From: Fimbriimonadaceae bacterium
GTDB lineage: Bacteria; Armatimonadota; Fimbriimonadia; Fimbriimonadales; Fimbriimonadaceae
DNA: 64,000 bases
Assembly (NCBI GenBank): GCA_020847855.1
Contig: JADLBH010000037.1
Coordinates: forward strand, 342,368 to 406,367
Direction of reading: 5' to 3'
The notes below the pieces were generated by a model. That model ran no database searches. It was given only the letters and a program-made list of their open reading frames with translations, and was not told where the DNA came from. How positions within the stretch are numbered: the first letter of the stretch is position 1; each line of letters begins with the position of its first letter. Shown in pieces: positions 1-7,901 of this stretch. The translations under genes were made by a program, and so were the position numbers.

Positions 1-690
1 GCCTGGCGCGTCGCCCTAGGGGTCGGGTTCTTCGCACTCGCGCTCTTTTTGAGCGACATCCTGTACCTGGTCACCCTGCACTGGATCCTGGAGAAGGCCG
101 CGGTGCTCATGCCGCTCGCCCTAGTCATCATGTTCTTGCCCGAGCTTCGACAGGCGATCGAGGACTTCGGCAAGATCGGCGGTCTGGGCACCAAGTTCTT
201 CAGTGGCAAGACCGGCGTGCGGAACCAGACTCTGGACGAGGTCTGCGTCGCCCTCGAGGCGATGAGCAGCGAGAACACCGGCGCCCTCATCGTCGTGCAG
301 CGAGGTAGGCCGCTCGACGAGGTGATCGGGAGCGGAGTGCAGCTGAACGCGATCGTCTCGGCCCCACTGTTGTGCTCGATCTTCCATGGCGGAAACCCCC
401 TCCACGACGGCGCGGTCGTGATCCGGAACAACCGCATTGTCGCAGCCGCGTGCCAACTGCCGATGAGCGGGAAGCGGCTCCGCCAAGGGCACATGCGGCA
501 CCTCGCCGGGCTCGGCATCACGGAAGAGACCGACAGCATCGCCCTTGTGGTGAGCGAGGAGCGCGGCACCGTGGGGATGGCGGTGGACGGCGAGCTCCAA
601 ATGTTCCGATCCGTCCAGGAACTGGGCAAGGCGCTCGAAACCGAGCTGGAGTCGCCTTCGAGCGTATCGAAGAGGGGTCTGACCGCGTGA
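1..690 (+). CDS. cdaA: Diadenylate cyclase CdaA, 5' partial
   Basis: Membrane-bound enzyme that makes cyclic di-AMP from two ATP. The frame is open from base 1 with no stop, so the true start lies outside the window and the TTG at 49 in the ORF track is internal. The visible part opens with hydrophobic segments (about residues 1-47), followed by the PELR segment and the DAC (DisA_N-type) domain. The DGA motif is present in LHDGAVVI. The usual RHR motif reads RHL (GHMRHLAG), losing the second arginine. The stop overlaps the GTG start of the next gene (GTGA), which encodes the usual regulator CdaR, so the two are probably translationally coupled. Family assignment is firm; activity is less certain because of the altered motif. 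Confidence 0.93.
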   Translation, partial: AWRVALGVGFFALALFLSDILYLVTLHWILEKAAVLMPLALVIMFLPELRQAIEDFGKIGGLGTKFFSGKTGVRNQTLDEVCVALEAMSSENTGALIVVQRGRPLDEVIGSGVQLNAIVSAPLLCSIFHGGNPLHDGAVVIRNNRIVAAACQLPMSGKRLRQGHMRHLAGLGITEETDSIALVVSEERGTVGMAVDGELQMFRSVQELGKALETELESPSSVSKRGLTA

Positions 691-1622
691 GGACCCGCAA
701 TCTGCTCATGCTGCTCGCGTCCTTCTTGATCGCGATCCTCTTGCGCCTTGCCATCAACCCGACCGTGGTCACGGAGGTCGAGCGCGAGTTCGAGGCGCCC
801 CTCGCGCTGACCGGGCTCCCGGAGGGCCTTGCCGTCGTCCAAGCTCCCGCATCCGTCACTTTGGTCGCGCGCGGAACGGTCACCGAGGTGGATCGCTTGG
901 AGACCCGCACGCTGCGCGCCAATGCGAGCCTCACCGGGGCGAAGCCGGGTACGGACCGATACGCGGTGAGCGCCTCTGCGCCCGTCGGCTCCAGGGTCTC
1001 GCTTCGGCCCAAGAACCCCACCGTCACCATCGAAGCGGAGACCGCGATCTCGAAGAGGTTCACGGTGGATTTGATCACTTCGGGGGTCATTGACCCGCGC
1101 TATGTCCTGGAGGGCATGTCGTCCGAGCCGGCGACTGTGAGCTGCTCGGGGCCCAAGTCCCTCATGGAACGCGTGGAACGGGTCGCGGCGACCGTAGCCC
1201 TCGGAAAGCTCGACCCCGGAGCCCAGCTAGAGTTGGAGACCCTCGCCCTGGACCGTACTGCCAAGCCTGTGCCGGGGCTGATGATCTCGCCCTCCAAAGT
1301 CACGGTGACCACGGTGGTGCTCGACACTCCCCAGACCCGCCAACTTCCCGTCTCGATCATCTATCGCGGGCAACTCCCACCTGGCTTTGTGTTGGAATCG
1401 GCCACCGTCACACCCTCGCAGGCCGTCGTCAAGGGCGAGTCCGTCGCGCTCTCGAGCATGGCGAGCGTCCGCACCAAGCCGGTGGAGCTTTCTACGCTCA
1501 AGTCCAGCGCATCCTACACGGTTGGGCTCGACTTGCCGGACGGGGTCACGAGCGACACAGGGGTCTCCTATCGAGTCCAAATCAAGGTTCGGCGCCAGCG
1601 GACCGAGTCGCGCGCGCCGTGA
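687..1622 (+). CDS. cdaR: YbbR-domain protein, CdaA regulator CdaR
   Basis: Extracytoplasmic regulator of the diadenylate cyclase encoded just upstream. I chose GTG 687, which overlaps the cdaA stop by 4 bases; the much longer ORF in the track (from 372) runs antiparallel in frame through cdaA and is not real. The 311-residue product has one N-terminal membrane helix (about residues 5-22, NLLMLLASFLIAILL) and then about three YbbR repeats (roughly 30-115, 120-220 and 225-305), beta-rich segments ending in VTL or VTV. Family knowledge: YbbR proteins bind CdaA through the membrane and modulate its activity. The next gene starts inside the stop region (GTGATG), so the three genes look like one operon. 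Confidence 0.88.
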   Translation: MRTRNLLMLLASFLIAILLRLAINPTVVTEVEREFEAPLALTGLPEGLAVVQAPASVTLVARGTVTEVDRLETRTLRANASLTGAKPGTDRYAVSASAPVGSRVSLRPKNPTVTIEAETAISKRFTVDLITSGVIDPRYVLEGMSSEPATVSCSGPKSLMERVERVAATVALGKLDPGAQLELETLALDRTAKPVPGLMISPSKVTVTTVVLDTPQTRQLPVSIIYRGQLPPGFVLESATVTPSQAVVKGESVALSSMASVRTKPVELSTLKSSASYTVGLDLPDGVTSDTGVSYRVQIKVRRQRTESRAP

Positions 1623-2392
1623 TGGAAACCAGGACGATCCGTCGGGACGAGGCCGAGGAGTTCCTCGGTCTCCTCTGCGGCGTGTTTCGCCTCGATGTCT
1701 CCCGCGCGAGCGCGGTCTTCTTCTCTGAACCGCTCTTCGACCTCTCCCGCAAGTGGGCGCTTTACCAGGACGGCATGATGGTCTCGATTCTTACGACCTC
1801 ACCGCTTCGGTTTGGCTGGGGTCGGGCGATCGGGATCGCCGGAGTCGCAACTGCACAGCCTCATCTTGGCAAGGGGTACGCGACCCGGCTCTTGACGCAC
1901 GTCCTGGAGCGGGCCGAGGAGGACGGCGAAGGGCCCGCGATGCTGTTCGCGCATGCGGAAGGCCTCTACCGGCGCCTCGGCTTCGAGGCCGTGGACGAGG
2001 TCGTTCGCGGGGAGCTGGCGTGCGCGGGACCTAGCGAGACCGCGGAAGGCATGAGCAATGACGAGGTCCTTGCCCAGTACGGGCGGTGGTGCGAGCGTAG
2101 CCTTGCCCGATTCGTCCGTGACGATTCGGCCCAGGCGCGATGGAGCTGGAACCTGCGCCACTGCGAGCGCATGCTGGGCGGCTATGCGTGCATCGAGCCT
2201 GGCCAAGTCCGGGAGGCGTGGCTGCCCGAGGCCGGGGAACGATGGCCCTTCGCGCGCGGGACGGAGTGGGCGGGCCTGACGGCGGTGGCCCGGGAGGACA
2301 AGGTGCCCGTCCAACGGCCCCGGCACGAACTGATCGTGATGACCCGAAGCTTCCCCCTCCCTCCCCAGATGTTCATGACCGATCAGTTTTAG
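1619..2392 (+). CDS. GNAT-family N-acetyltransferase
   Basis: Predicted acyl-CoA dependent N-acetyltransferase of unknown substrate. Start is GTG 1619 or, equally likely, the adjacent ATG 1622; the GTG overlaps the cdaR stop. The acetyl-CoA binding segment is clear: GIAGVATAQPHLGKGYATRLL (about residues 66-86) contains the R/Q-x-x-G-x-G/A type loop, and GLYRRLGFEAVDE (about 111-123) is the typical C-terminal YxxxGF element. The C-terminal half (about 125-257) does not match a domain I recognise; it may be an Eis-like extension, but it is shorter than full Eis proteins. It is the third gene of the cdaA-cdaR run, but nothing in its sequence ties it to c-di-AMP. Confidence 0.8.
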   Translation: MMETRTIRRDEAEEFLGLLCGVFRLDVSRASAVFFSEPLFDLSRKWALYQDGMMVSILTTSPLRFGWGRAIGIAGVATAQPHLGKGYATRLLTHVLERAEEDGEGPAMLFAHAEGLYRRLGFEAVDEVVRGELACAGPSETAEGMSNDEVLAQYGRWCERSLARFVRDDSAQARWSWNLRHCERMLGGYACIEPGQVREAWLPEAGERWPFARGTEWAGLTAVAREDKVPVQRPRHELIVMTRSFPLPPQMFMTDQF

Positions 2393-2431
2393 GGCCTGGG
2401 GAGGGCGACTGGTACTCTCCCCTTGCTCAAG

Positions 2432-3583
2432 ATGAGATTGATCCACACCTCCGAAAGCGTGAGCGAAGGGCACCCCGACAAGGTAGCCGACCAGATCTCG
2501 GACGCGCTTCTCGACACGTTTCTCCACGGGGATGGGAAGAACCCTGGGGATCCCCACTCGCGAGTCGCAGTGGAGACGATGCTGGCCCACGGTGTCGCGA
2601 TCGTGAGCGGCGAGGTTCGAACGACGACCTACGTGGACGTTCAAAGCGTAGTGCGGCAGACGATCCAATCCATCGGGTACACGGACACGCGAGTCGGGTT
2701 CGACGGCGGGAGCTGCGGGGTCCTCGTCGCCATCCAACCGCAGTCCCCGGACATCGCCCGTGGCGTGGACACCGGGGGCGCCGGGGATCAAGGCATGATG
2801 TTCGGCATGGCCACGGACGAGACGGCGTCCCTCATGCCACTCCCGATCACGATCGCCCAAGCCATCATGAAGAAAGCGGCCCTCGTGCGCCGGGCGGACG
2901 CTTCCCTTGGCCTTCGGCCCGATGCCAAGGCCCAGGTCTCCATCTCCTATGAGGACGGCAGGCCACTCACGATCGAGACGATCGTCGTGAGCCATCAGCA
3001 CGACGAAGGGATCACTCAGCAGGCGATGAAGGTGCGCCTCATGGAGCACATCGTCGCGCCCGTCCTGAAGGAGTATTGCGACTATGTGGACAAGGAGCCC
3101 CAGTTCCACGTGAACCCGACCGGGGTCTTCGTACTGGGTGGGCCCGCCGCGGACACCGGGCTCACGGGCCGCAAGATCATTGCCGACACTTACGGCGGGA
3201 TGTGCCCCCACGGAGGAGGGGCCTTCAGTGGGAAGGACCCGACCAAGGTGGACCGTTCGGCCGCCTATATGGCCCGCCACGTGTCCAAGTGCATCGTCGC
3301 CGCTGGACTGGCCAAGAGGTGCCAGGTCGCGGTCGCCTATGCGATCGGAGTGAAGGAGCCGGTCTCGTTCTATGTCGAGACGTTCGGCACGGAGACAGTG
3401 GCGCCGGAGAAGATCTCCCAGCGGGTGATGGAACGGTTCGACATGAGCCCGGCCGGGATCATGGCGCACCTCAAGCTGCGCGAGACCCGCTACCTTCCCA
3501 CCGCAAAGTGCGGTCACTTTGGCGACCCTGCGTTCCCATGGGAAGGGACGGAGCCGGCTGCCGACTTGGCGAGCGGACTCTAG
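2432..3583 (+). CDS. metK: S-adenosylmethionine synthetase
   Basis: Converts methionine and ATP to S-adenosylmethionine, the main methyl donor. The N-terminus MRLIHTSESVSEGHPDK is the standard MetK opening, so I prefer ATG 2432 over the upstream TTG 2423 in the track. GHPDK carries the ATP-phosphate binding residues, TGRKIIADTYGG is the second hallmark, and the glycine-rich P-loop-like segment GGGAFSGKDPTKVDRS is intact. Length (383 residues) is normal. The gene is separated from the GNAT gene by about 40 bases with no room for a SAM riboswitch. Its TAG stop shares the bases CTAG with the stop of the convergent downstream gene. Confidence 0.97.
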   Translation: MRLIHTSESVSEGHPDKVADQISDALLDTFLHGDGKNPGDPHSRVAVETMLAHGVAIVSGEVRTTTYVDVQSVVRQTIQSIGYTDTRVGFDGGSCGVLVAIQPQSPDIARGVDTGGAGDQGMMFGMATDETASLMPLPITIAQAIMKKAALVRRADASLGLRPDAKAQVSISYEDGRPLTIETIVVSHQHDEGITQQAMKVRLMEHIVAPVLKEYCDYVDKEPQFHVNPTGVFVLGGPAADTGLTGRKIIADTYGGMCPHGGGAFSGKDPTKVDRSAAYMARHVSKCIVAAGLAKRCQVAVAYAIGVKEPVSFYVETFGTETVAPEKISQRVMERFDMSPAGIMAHLKLRETRYLPTAKCGHFGDPAFPWEGTEPAADLASGL

Positions 3584-5193
3584 GCCGCCGGGACGGTGGC
3601 GCTTCGCCACCGGGTGCCCGCCTCAGCCTCGATCTCGGACGCGGCTTGGCTCGAAGCCCATGCACCGGCCGTCCGCTCGTCTGGGATCGCCACCATGAGC
3701 CCGACGCCGGGCCGCACGCTCACGAGCGAACCGGCAGGAAGCGCTTCCGCCACGCGCTGGCTGAGAGGGGCTTCGCCCTCTTGAACCGTCAGGGTCAGCA
3801 TCACGTGCCCGCCCAGGGCGATACGGTCGGCGAACGTGGACGAGTCCACCACGCGGCCATGGGCCGTACTCGCGCCGGAAAGCTCCCCGGCGGACTCTAC
3901 GAGCTCCTGGTATGCCGTCGCGGAAATCGAGCCTGGGCCACGACCTGCGCAAACGATCCATCGCCCGTCCCCGGTCGGCGCGAGCGCGACCGATCCCGCT
4001 CCGGTGCGGAGCGCCTTGCCGGCAACGATCCAGGGGGCTTGCCCTTCGGCGGCATAGCGAGGGCCGGATTGGAACGCCGAGGGCTCAAGAAGGCTCCAAT
4101 CCACCGAGCGGCCGACTTGAACCTCCGTGGCCCCTTCGCGGTCGAGGATCGCGACGCAATCGGCCCGCCATTTTCGGCGCAGAACCGAGAGCCACGCGAT
4201 GGCCGCGTCCGGTTCAGGAACCGGTTCCGTTCCCAACTCCATCGCGACCTCTGGCCCTACGGCCTCCGATACCGTGGCAACGGACATCACCGCAGGCATT
4301 GCGGCCTTGGCCAACGCAGCCGCGGCCCTGGAAAGCTGCCCGCGAAGCACCGGAGGGCCGTTGCCGACCACCGGCACGAAGAGCACGACCTGGCCCCCGT
4401 CCGCCAGCGAGGCCTGAGCGTGGACGGCCCGGTGCCCAAAGTATTCGGCGACGCCTCTCTCGACCGTCGCACTCTGAGGATCGGGGAGCGATCCCGTCTC
4501 CCTCCACTCCTTAGGAACCTCGCCAGCGCACGCCGCCTTGCCACGAACCCATAGAAGGAGGCCGGGTGCGGCGAGGCTGTTACGAATCGTTTCGGCCCAC
4601 CCGCTTTCGAGAGAGGGAGAGGCCCCTCCCCAGTCATCGAGCAGCCGCACTACGAGCCGATCGCGCCACCCCTTCCGTTCCAACCCTTGGGCGTGCTCCC
4701 GCAGTGCGCGGAACCGCTCTCGAAGGCCCTCGTCGGTCTCCACGGTCGCCTCGATCCTTTCGACCACGACTTCTGGCTCGACGTCGGGAACCGGAGGTCG
4801 TCGAAAGATCAGCGGCACCGCCATGGCGAGCGCCGCTTGGGCGAACGTCTCGCGCGAGTAGGGCGACGCCGAACCGAGATTGTGCGCCGCGATGACGATC
4901 GCCCCCATGAGCGGTGAGAGGGCTCGGGGGTCGGCCCCAGAGCCCAAGGACCGCTTCAAGGCCGGCCCGCTCACGGCGATGCCGAAGAACGGCAGCATCC
5001 CGGTGAGACTCAGGGCCGCGCCGATGGCAGACGCCTCGACGACTGCGAACCAACCCGCAATCCCAGGGTTCATGAGACCGCGCCGAAGGAGCGCTCTCGT
5101 GGCGAGCCACGCAACCGGCAGCGTGGCGCCAAGGATCAAGATCGCAATGCCGGCTTTCGTCATCTCGAGGGCCGGGAGGCTAGGTTCGGGCAT
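3580..5193 (-). CDS. Membrane protein with possible degenerate GAF-like regions, unknown function
   Basis: I do not recognise this 537-residue protein. About four hydrophobic helices occupy residues 12-145 (AILILGATLPVAWLA, WFAVVEASAIGAALSL, LMGAIVIAAHNLGSA, LAMAVPLIF), followed by a charged, probably cytoplasmic region of about 390 residues. Segments such as WLSVLRRKWRADCVAILD (about 330-350) have the look of a GAF/PAS-like sensor core, and the last 70 residues loosely resemble a degenerate GGDEF-type fold without catalytic residues; both readings are guesses by eye. It lies downstream of nfo on the same strand with a 167-base gap and converges on metK, sharing a CTAG stop overlap. Confidence 0.7.
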   Translation of the reverse strand: MPEPSLPALEMTKAGIAILILGATLPVAWLATRALLRRGLMNPGIAGWFAVVEASAIGAALSLTGMLPFFGIAVSGPALKRSLGSGADPRALSPLMGAIVIAAHNLGSASPYSRETFAQAALAMAVPLIFRRPPVPDVEPEVVVERIEATVETDEGLRERFRALREHAQGLERKGWRDRLVVRLLDDWGGASPSLESGWAETIRNSLAAPGLLLWVRGKAACAGEVPKEWRETGSLPDPQSATVERGVAEYFGHRAVHAQASLADGGQVVLFVPVVGNGPPVLRGQLSRAAAALAKAAMPAVMSVATVSEAVGPEVAMELGTEPVPEPDAAIAWLSVLRRKWRADCVAILDREGATEVQVGRSVDWSLLEPSAFQSGPRYAAEGQAPWIVAGKALRTGAGSVALAPTGDGRWIVCAGRGPGSISATAYQELVESAGELSGASTAHGRVVDSSTFADRIALGGHVMLTLTVQEGEAPLSQRVAEALPAGSLVSVRPGVGLMVAIPDERTAGAWASSQAASEIEAEAGTRWRSATVPAA

Positions 5194-5360
5194 AGGCGCT
5201 TCCCTCCCATTCTCGGTGCCTTGAGCGCAAACATGAGGCTCGGTGCGCCAAATCGAGGCCGTGCCGCGTCTGAACGATCAAGCGACGGTTCCAGCTGGGC
5301 CAGGAAGAGCTTGGCAGACCTCGCAAGGAAGCGATATGCCGGCTTGGTCTGTCCTCTCCG

Positions 5361-6224
5361 CTAAGCCGGCACTCTTTCGCCGGACCACTCCCACAAACGC
5401 GCGACGTTCGCCGCGTGCTGTGTCTCGGCATCCGGTGTCTCGACCACGAAGGGTACGTCGAACAGCCTGGAGTCGCTGAGCAGCGCACGAAAGCCCGCTT
5501 CCCCGATCTCGCCTTGACCGAGGTGTTCGTGCCGGTCTTTGCGAGATCCTAGAGGGAACTTGCTATCGTTGACATGGACGCACATCAATCGGTCCAACCC
5601 CACGATCCGATCGAACTGGTCCAGCATCTCGGAGACGCCGTCTTCGGTCCGAATGTCATAACCTGCGGCGAAAACGTGGCACGTATCGAGGCAGACCGCG
5701 AGCCTACTGGGCTGGCCCGAGAGTTCAAGGATCATTGCCAGATGCTCGAAATCGTAGTTCAAGCACGTGCCTTGGCCCGCCGTCGTCTCCATGAGCAGGG
5801 TCACGTCCGCAGGGGTTCCGGCCAAGATCGCCACCGTTGCCTCGGACACGATCTTGAGCCCCTCCTGCTCGCCCTGGCCCATGTGCGCGCCCATGTGCGA
5901 GACCACGAGCGGGATTCCTAGCATCGAGCACCTGCGCAGTTCCGCAGTCAGCGCATCCACGCTCTTCGAGCGGATCTCCGGGCTCGTCGCGCACAGGTTC
6001 ACTAGGTACGTATCGTGACTCACGATCCGGGAGCCGATCCCCGTCTCCTCCACCGCGGCTCGAAACGCGGCCACCGCCTCCTCCGTGGGGTCTTTCGATG
6101 CCCAGTTGCGCGGGCTCGTGGTGAACACTTGCACGGCGGTACACCCGATCTCGCTCCCTCGGCGAAGCGCCTTGTCGAGCCCGCCCCCGGTGGGCATGTG
6201 CGCCCCGAACCACCGCCCCGCCAT
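5361..6224 (-). CDS. nfo: Endonuclease IV (apurinic/apyrimidinic endonuclease)
   Basis: DNA repair enzyme that cleaves the backbone 5' of abasic sites using a trinuclear zinc centre in a TIM barrel. The family landmarks are present in order: GAHMP near the start, QVFTTSPRNW, SHDTYLVNLC, VVSHMGAH, ETTAGQG, CLDTCHVFAAGYD, CVHVNDSK and VVETPD. I start at ATG 6224 (MAGRWFGAHMP), about 287 residues, which is normal family length; the track's start at 6293 would add 23 unrelated residues and overlap the divergent mutase gene. The 5194-5360 gap downstream holds no gene or convincing terminator. Confidence 0.95.
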   Translation of the reverse strand: MAGRWFGAHMPTGGGLDKALRRGSEIGCTAVQVFTTSPRNWASKDPTEEAVAAFRAAVEETGIGSRIVSHDTYLVNLCATSPEIRSKSVDALTAELRRCSMLGIPLVVSHMGAHMGQGEQEGLKIVSEATVAILAGTPADVTLLMETTAGQGTCLNYDFEHLAMILELSGQPSRLAVCLDTCHVFAAGYDIRTEDGVSEMLDQFDRIVGLDRLMCVHVNDSKFPLGSRKDRHEHLGQGEIGEAGFRALLSDSRLFDVPFVVETPDAETQHAANVARLWEWSGERVPA

Positions 6225-6267
6225 CCGTCCGTGATACCCTGACGGGCCGCGGGTAAGTTGCTGACCT

Positions 6268-7614
6268 ATGGGCCGGTACCTGCCAGCGTTCAAGGCATAC
6301 GACGTTCGCGGCGTCGTGCCCGACGAGATGAACGTGGAGCTCGCCTACGCGATTGGGAGGGCGTTCGCCGACGAGACCGAAGCGGGAACGGTCTGTGTCG
6401 GACACGACATCCGCTTGAGCGGTCCCGAGCTTTCCCATCCTCTGCAGCTTGGTTTGACCGATGCCGGCGCGGACGTCACCGATCTGGGGATGGTCGGCAC
6501 TGAAATGGTGTACTTTGCGACAGGAAAGTATAAGTATGACGGCGGAATCATGATCACGGCAAGCCATAACCCGCCGCAGTACAACGGGATGAAGCTTGTT
6601 CGCTCCGAGAGCCGGCCCATCAGCGGGGACAGCGGTCTCGACCGGATCGAGAAGGCCGCGTTCGAGCGTACGTTCCGCCGGGACGGGAACGGCTCGAAAG
6701 GCACACGAGACGTCTACTCGGACTTTGGGCGTCATCTGGCAACCTTCGACCCCGAGAGCAAGGCCCGCGATCTCAGGGTCTTCGCGAGCCCTGGCAACGG
6801 CGCAGCCGGTCTCGCGGTCGAGGCGTTCCAGCCCCACACGGGCATCACCTTCACCCGACACCGCTTCGAGCCGGACGGCTCGTTTCCGTTCGGAGTCCCG
6901 AACCCGATCCTCCCGGAGAGCCGGGCCTCCGTCGAGACCGAAATGGCCTCGGGTGGATTCGACTTCGGCGTGGCCTGGGACGGGGATTACGACCGGTGCT
7001 TCTTCTTCGACGGCGAAGGAAAGTTCATCGAGGGCTATTACATCGTGGGCCTCCTCGCCCAAGCGATTCTCGCGCAGAACCCCGGTGCCTCCATCGTCTA
7101 TGACCCTAGGCTGACCTGGAACACGATCGAGATCGTCCGGAAAGCCGGGGGGAACCCCGTCCTGTGCAAGTCCGGCCATGCGTTCATCAAGGAGCGGATG
7201 CGGGCCGAGAACGCGGTCTATGGCGGCGAAATGAGCGCGCACCACTACTTCCGGGACCACTGGTATTGCGACAGTGGGATGATCCCTCTTGTGCTCGTCG
7301 CGAAGCTCGTCTCGGAGACCGGCCGATCACTCGCCGACCTCGTGGGAGCGATGCAGTCCGCCTATCCGTGCTCGGGCGAGGTGAACTCGACGGTGTCGGA
7401 CGTTGCGGGGACGCTCGCGCGCATCGAGTCGCGGTACGCAGCGGACGGCACCGTGGACAAGACCGACGGGCTCAGTATCGAGTACAAGGATTGGCGATTC
7501 AACTTGCGCGGATCCAACACAGAGCCAGTGATCCGGCTCAATGTGGAGTCTCGTGGCGACCGAGACCTCGTCGCCGAGAAGACGGAGGAGCTGCTCGCCC
7601 TCGTTCGCGAGTAG
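6268..7614 (+). CDS. Phosphomannomutase/phosphoglucomutase
   Basis: Alpha-D-phosphohexomutase interconverting 1- and 6-phosphosugars for nucleotide-sugar synthesis. All four active-site elements are present: the phosphoserine loop ITASHNPPQYNG (about residues 92-103), the metal loop AWDGDYDR (about 236-243), the sugar loop GEMSAHHYFRD (about 318-328), and the C-terminal phosphate loop RGSNTEPVIRLN (about 415-426). The GEMSAHHYF form of the sugar loop is typical of PMM/PGM bifunctional enzymes, so both mannose and glucose phosphates are plausible substrates; the sequence alone cannot separate them. Length 448 is normal. It is divergent from nfo with a short shared intergenic region. Confidence 0.93.
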   Translation: MGRYLPAFKAYDVRGVVPDEMNVELAYAIGRAFADETEAGTVCVGHDIRLSGPELSHPLQLGLTDAGADVTDLGMVGTEMVYFATGKYKYDGGIMITASHNPPQYNGMKLVRSESRPISGDSGLDRIEKAAFERTFRRDGNGSKGTRDVYSDFGRHLATFDPESKARDLRVFASPGNGAAGLAVEAFQPHTGITFTRHRFEPDGSFPFGVPNPILPESRASVETEMASGGFDFGVAWDGDYDRCFFFDGEGKFIEGYYIVGLLAQAILAQNPGASIVYDPRLTWNTIEIVRKAGGNPVLCKSGHAFIKERMRAENAVYGGEMSAHHYFRDHWYCDSGMIPLVLVAKLVSETGRSLADLVGAMQSAYPCSGEVNSTVSDVAGTLARIESRYAADGTVDKTDGLSIEYKDWRFNLRGSNTEPVIRLNVESRGDRDLVAEKTEELLALVRE

Positions 7615-7901
7615 TCGGGCCCAATCAGGGTTCAAGAACAGGCCTGCCGTACGTCCCGGCGAGCCTGAGCCTGGGAAAAATCTGTGGAATAGTCCCAAAA
7701 GCGTTGCGGTACTGCGCACTGATGCGTCAGAATACGCACGCGGGGGTACGTACCCGTACTCGGAAAAAGACGCAGGAGGCGTCGCCAAGCCAGCGAGCGC
7801 TCGGCTCCACAGGGAACTTGAGGAAAGTTGTGGAACCCGTGCCAACCTAAGGCACGGCGGAGTCTCCGAAGCCTGAATCCGGGTTGTATGGAGACACACA
7901 A
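7615..7901 (+). promoter_or_regulatory. Hairpin-rich leader upstream of the SLH porin gene
   Basis: This 287-base gap holds no gene. It contains several inverted repeats: TGGGA/TCCCA (7674-7699), the palindrome GGGTACGTACCC (7744-7755), the palindrome CGAGCGCTCG (7794-7803), TCCACA/TGTGGA (about 7806-7835) and a perfect 7-bp stem CCGTGCC/GGCACGG with loop AACCTAA (7837-7857). A weak promoter-like pair TTGCGG-18-CAGAAT sits at 7704-7733. The ribosome binding site GGAG is at about 7890, eight or nine bases before the ATG at 7902. It looks like a long structured 5' untranslated region, as is common for abundant envelope-protein mRNAs; I could not match it to a known riboswitch. Confidence 0.5.

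Noticed and set aside
1799-3610. 603-residue leftward ORF over the GNAT and metK genes
   Set aside because: It is the antisense shadow of two clear genes and is rich in His, Arg, Gly and Pro, typical of high-GC shadow frames.
5194-5360. Terminator or small gene between nfo and the membrane-protein gene
   Set aside because: The only hairpin (CCGGC/GCCGG) lies at the nfo stop and is too short; no ORF has a credible start.
6225-6293. N-terminal extension of nfo in the track
   Set aside because: The extra 23 residues do not match endonuclease IV and would overlap the divergent mutase gene; ATG 6224 gives normal length.
7615-7901. Known riboswitch (c-di-AMP or c-di-GMP) in the porin leader
   Set aside because: I could not find the conserved cores of those riboswitches, so I list only a structured leader.
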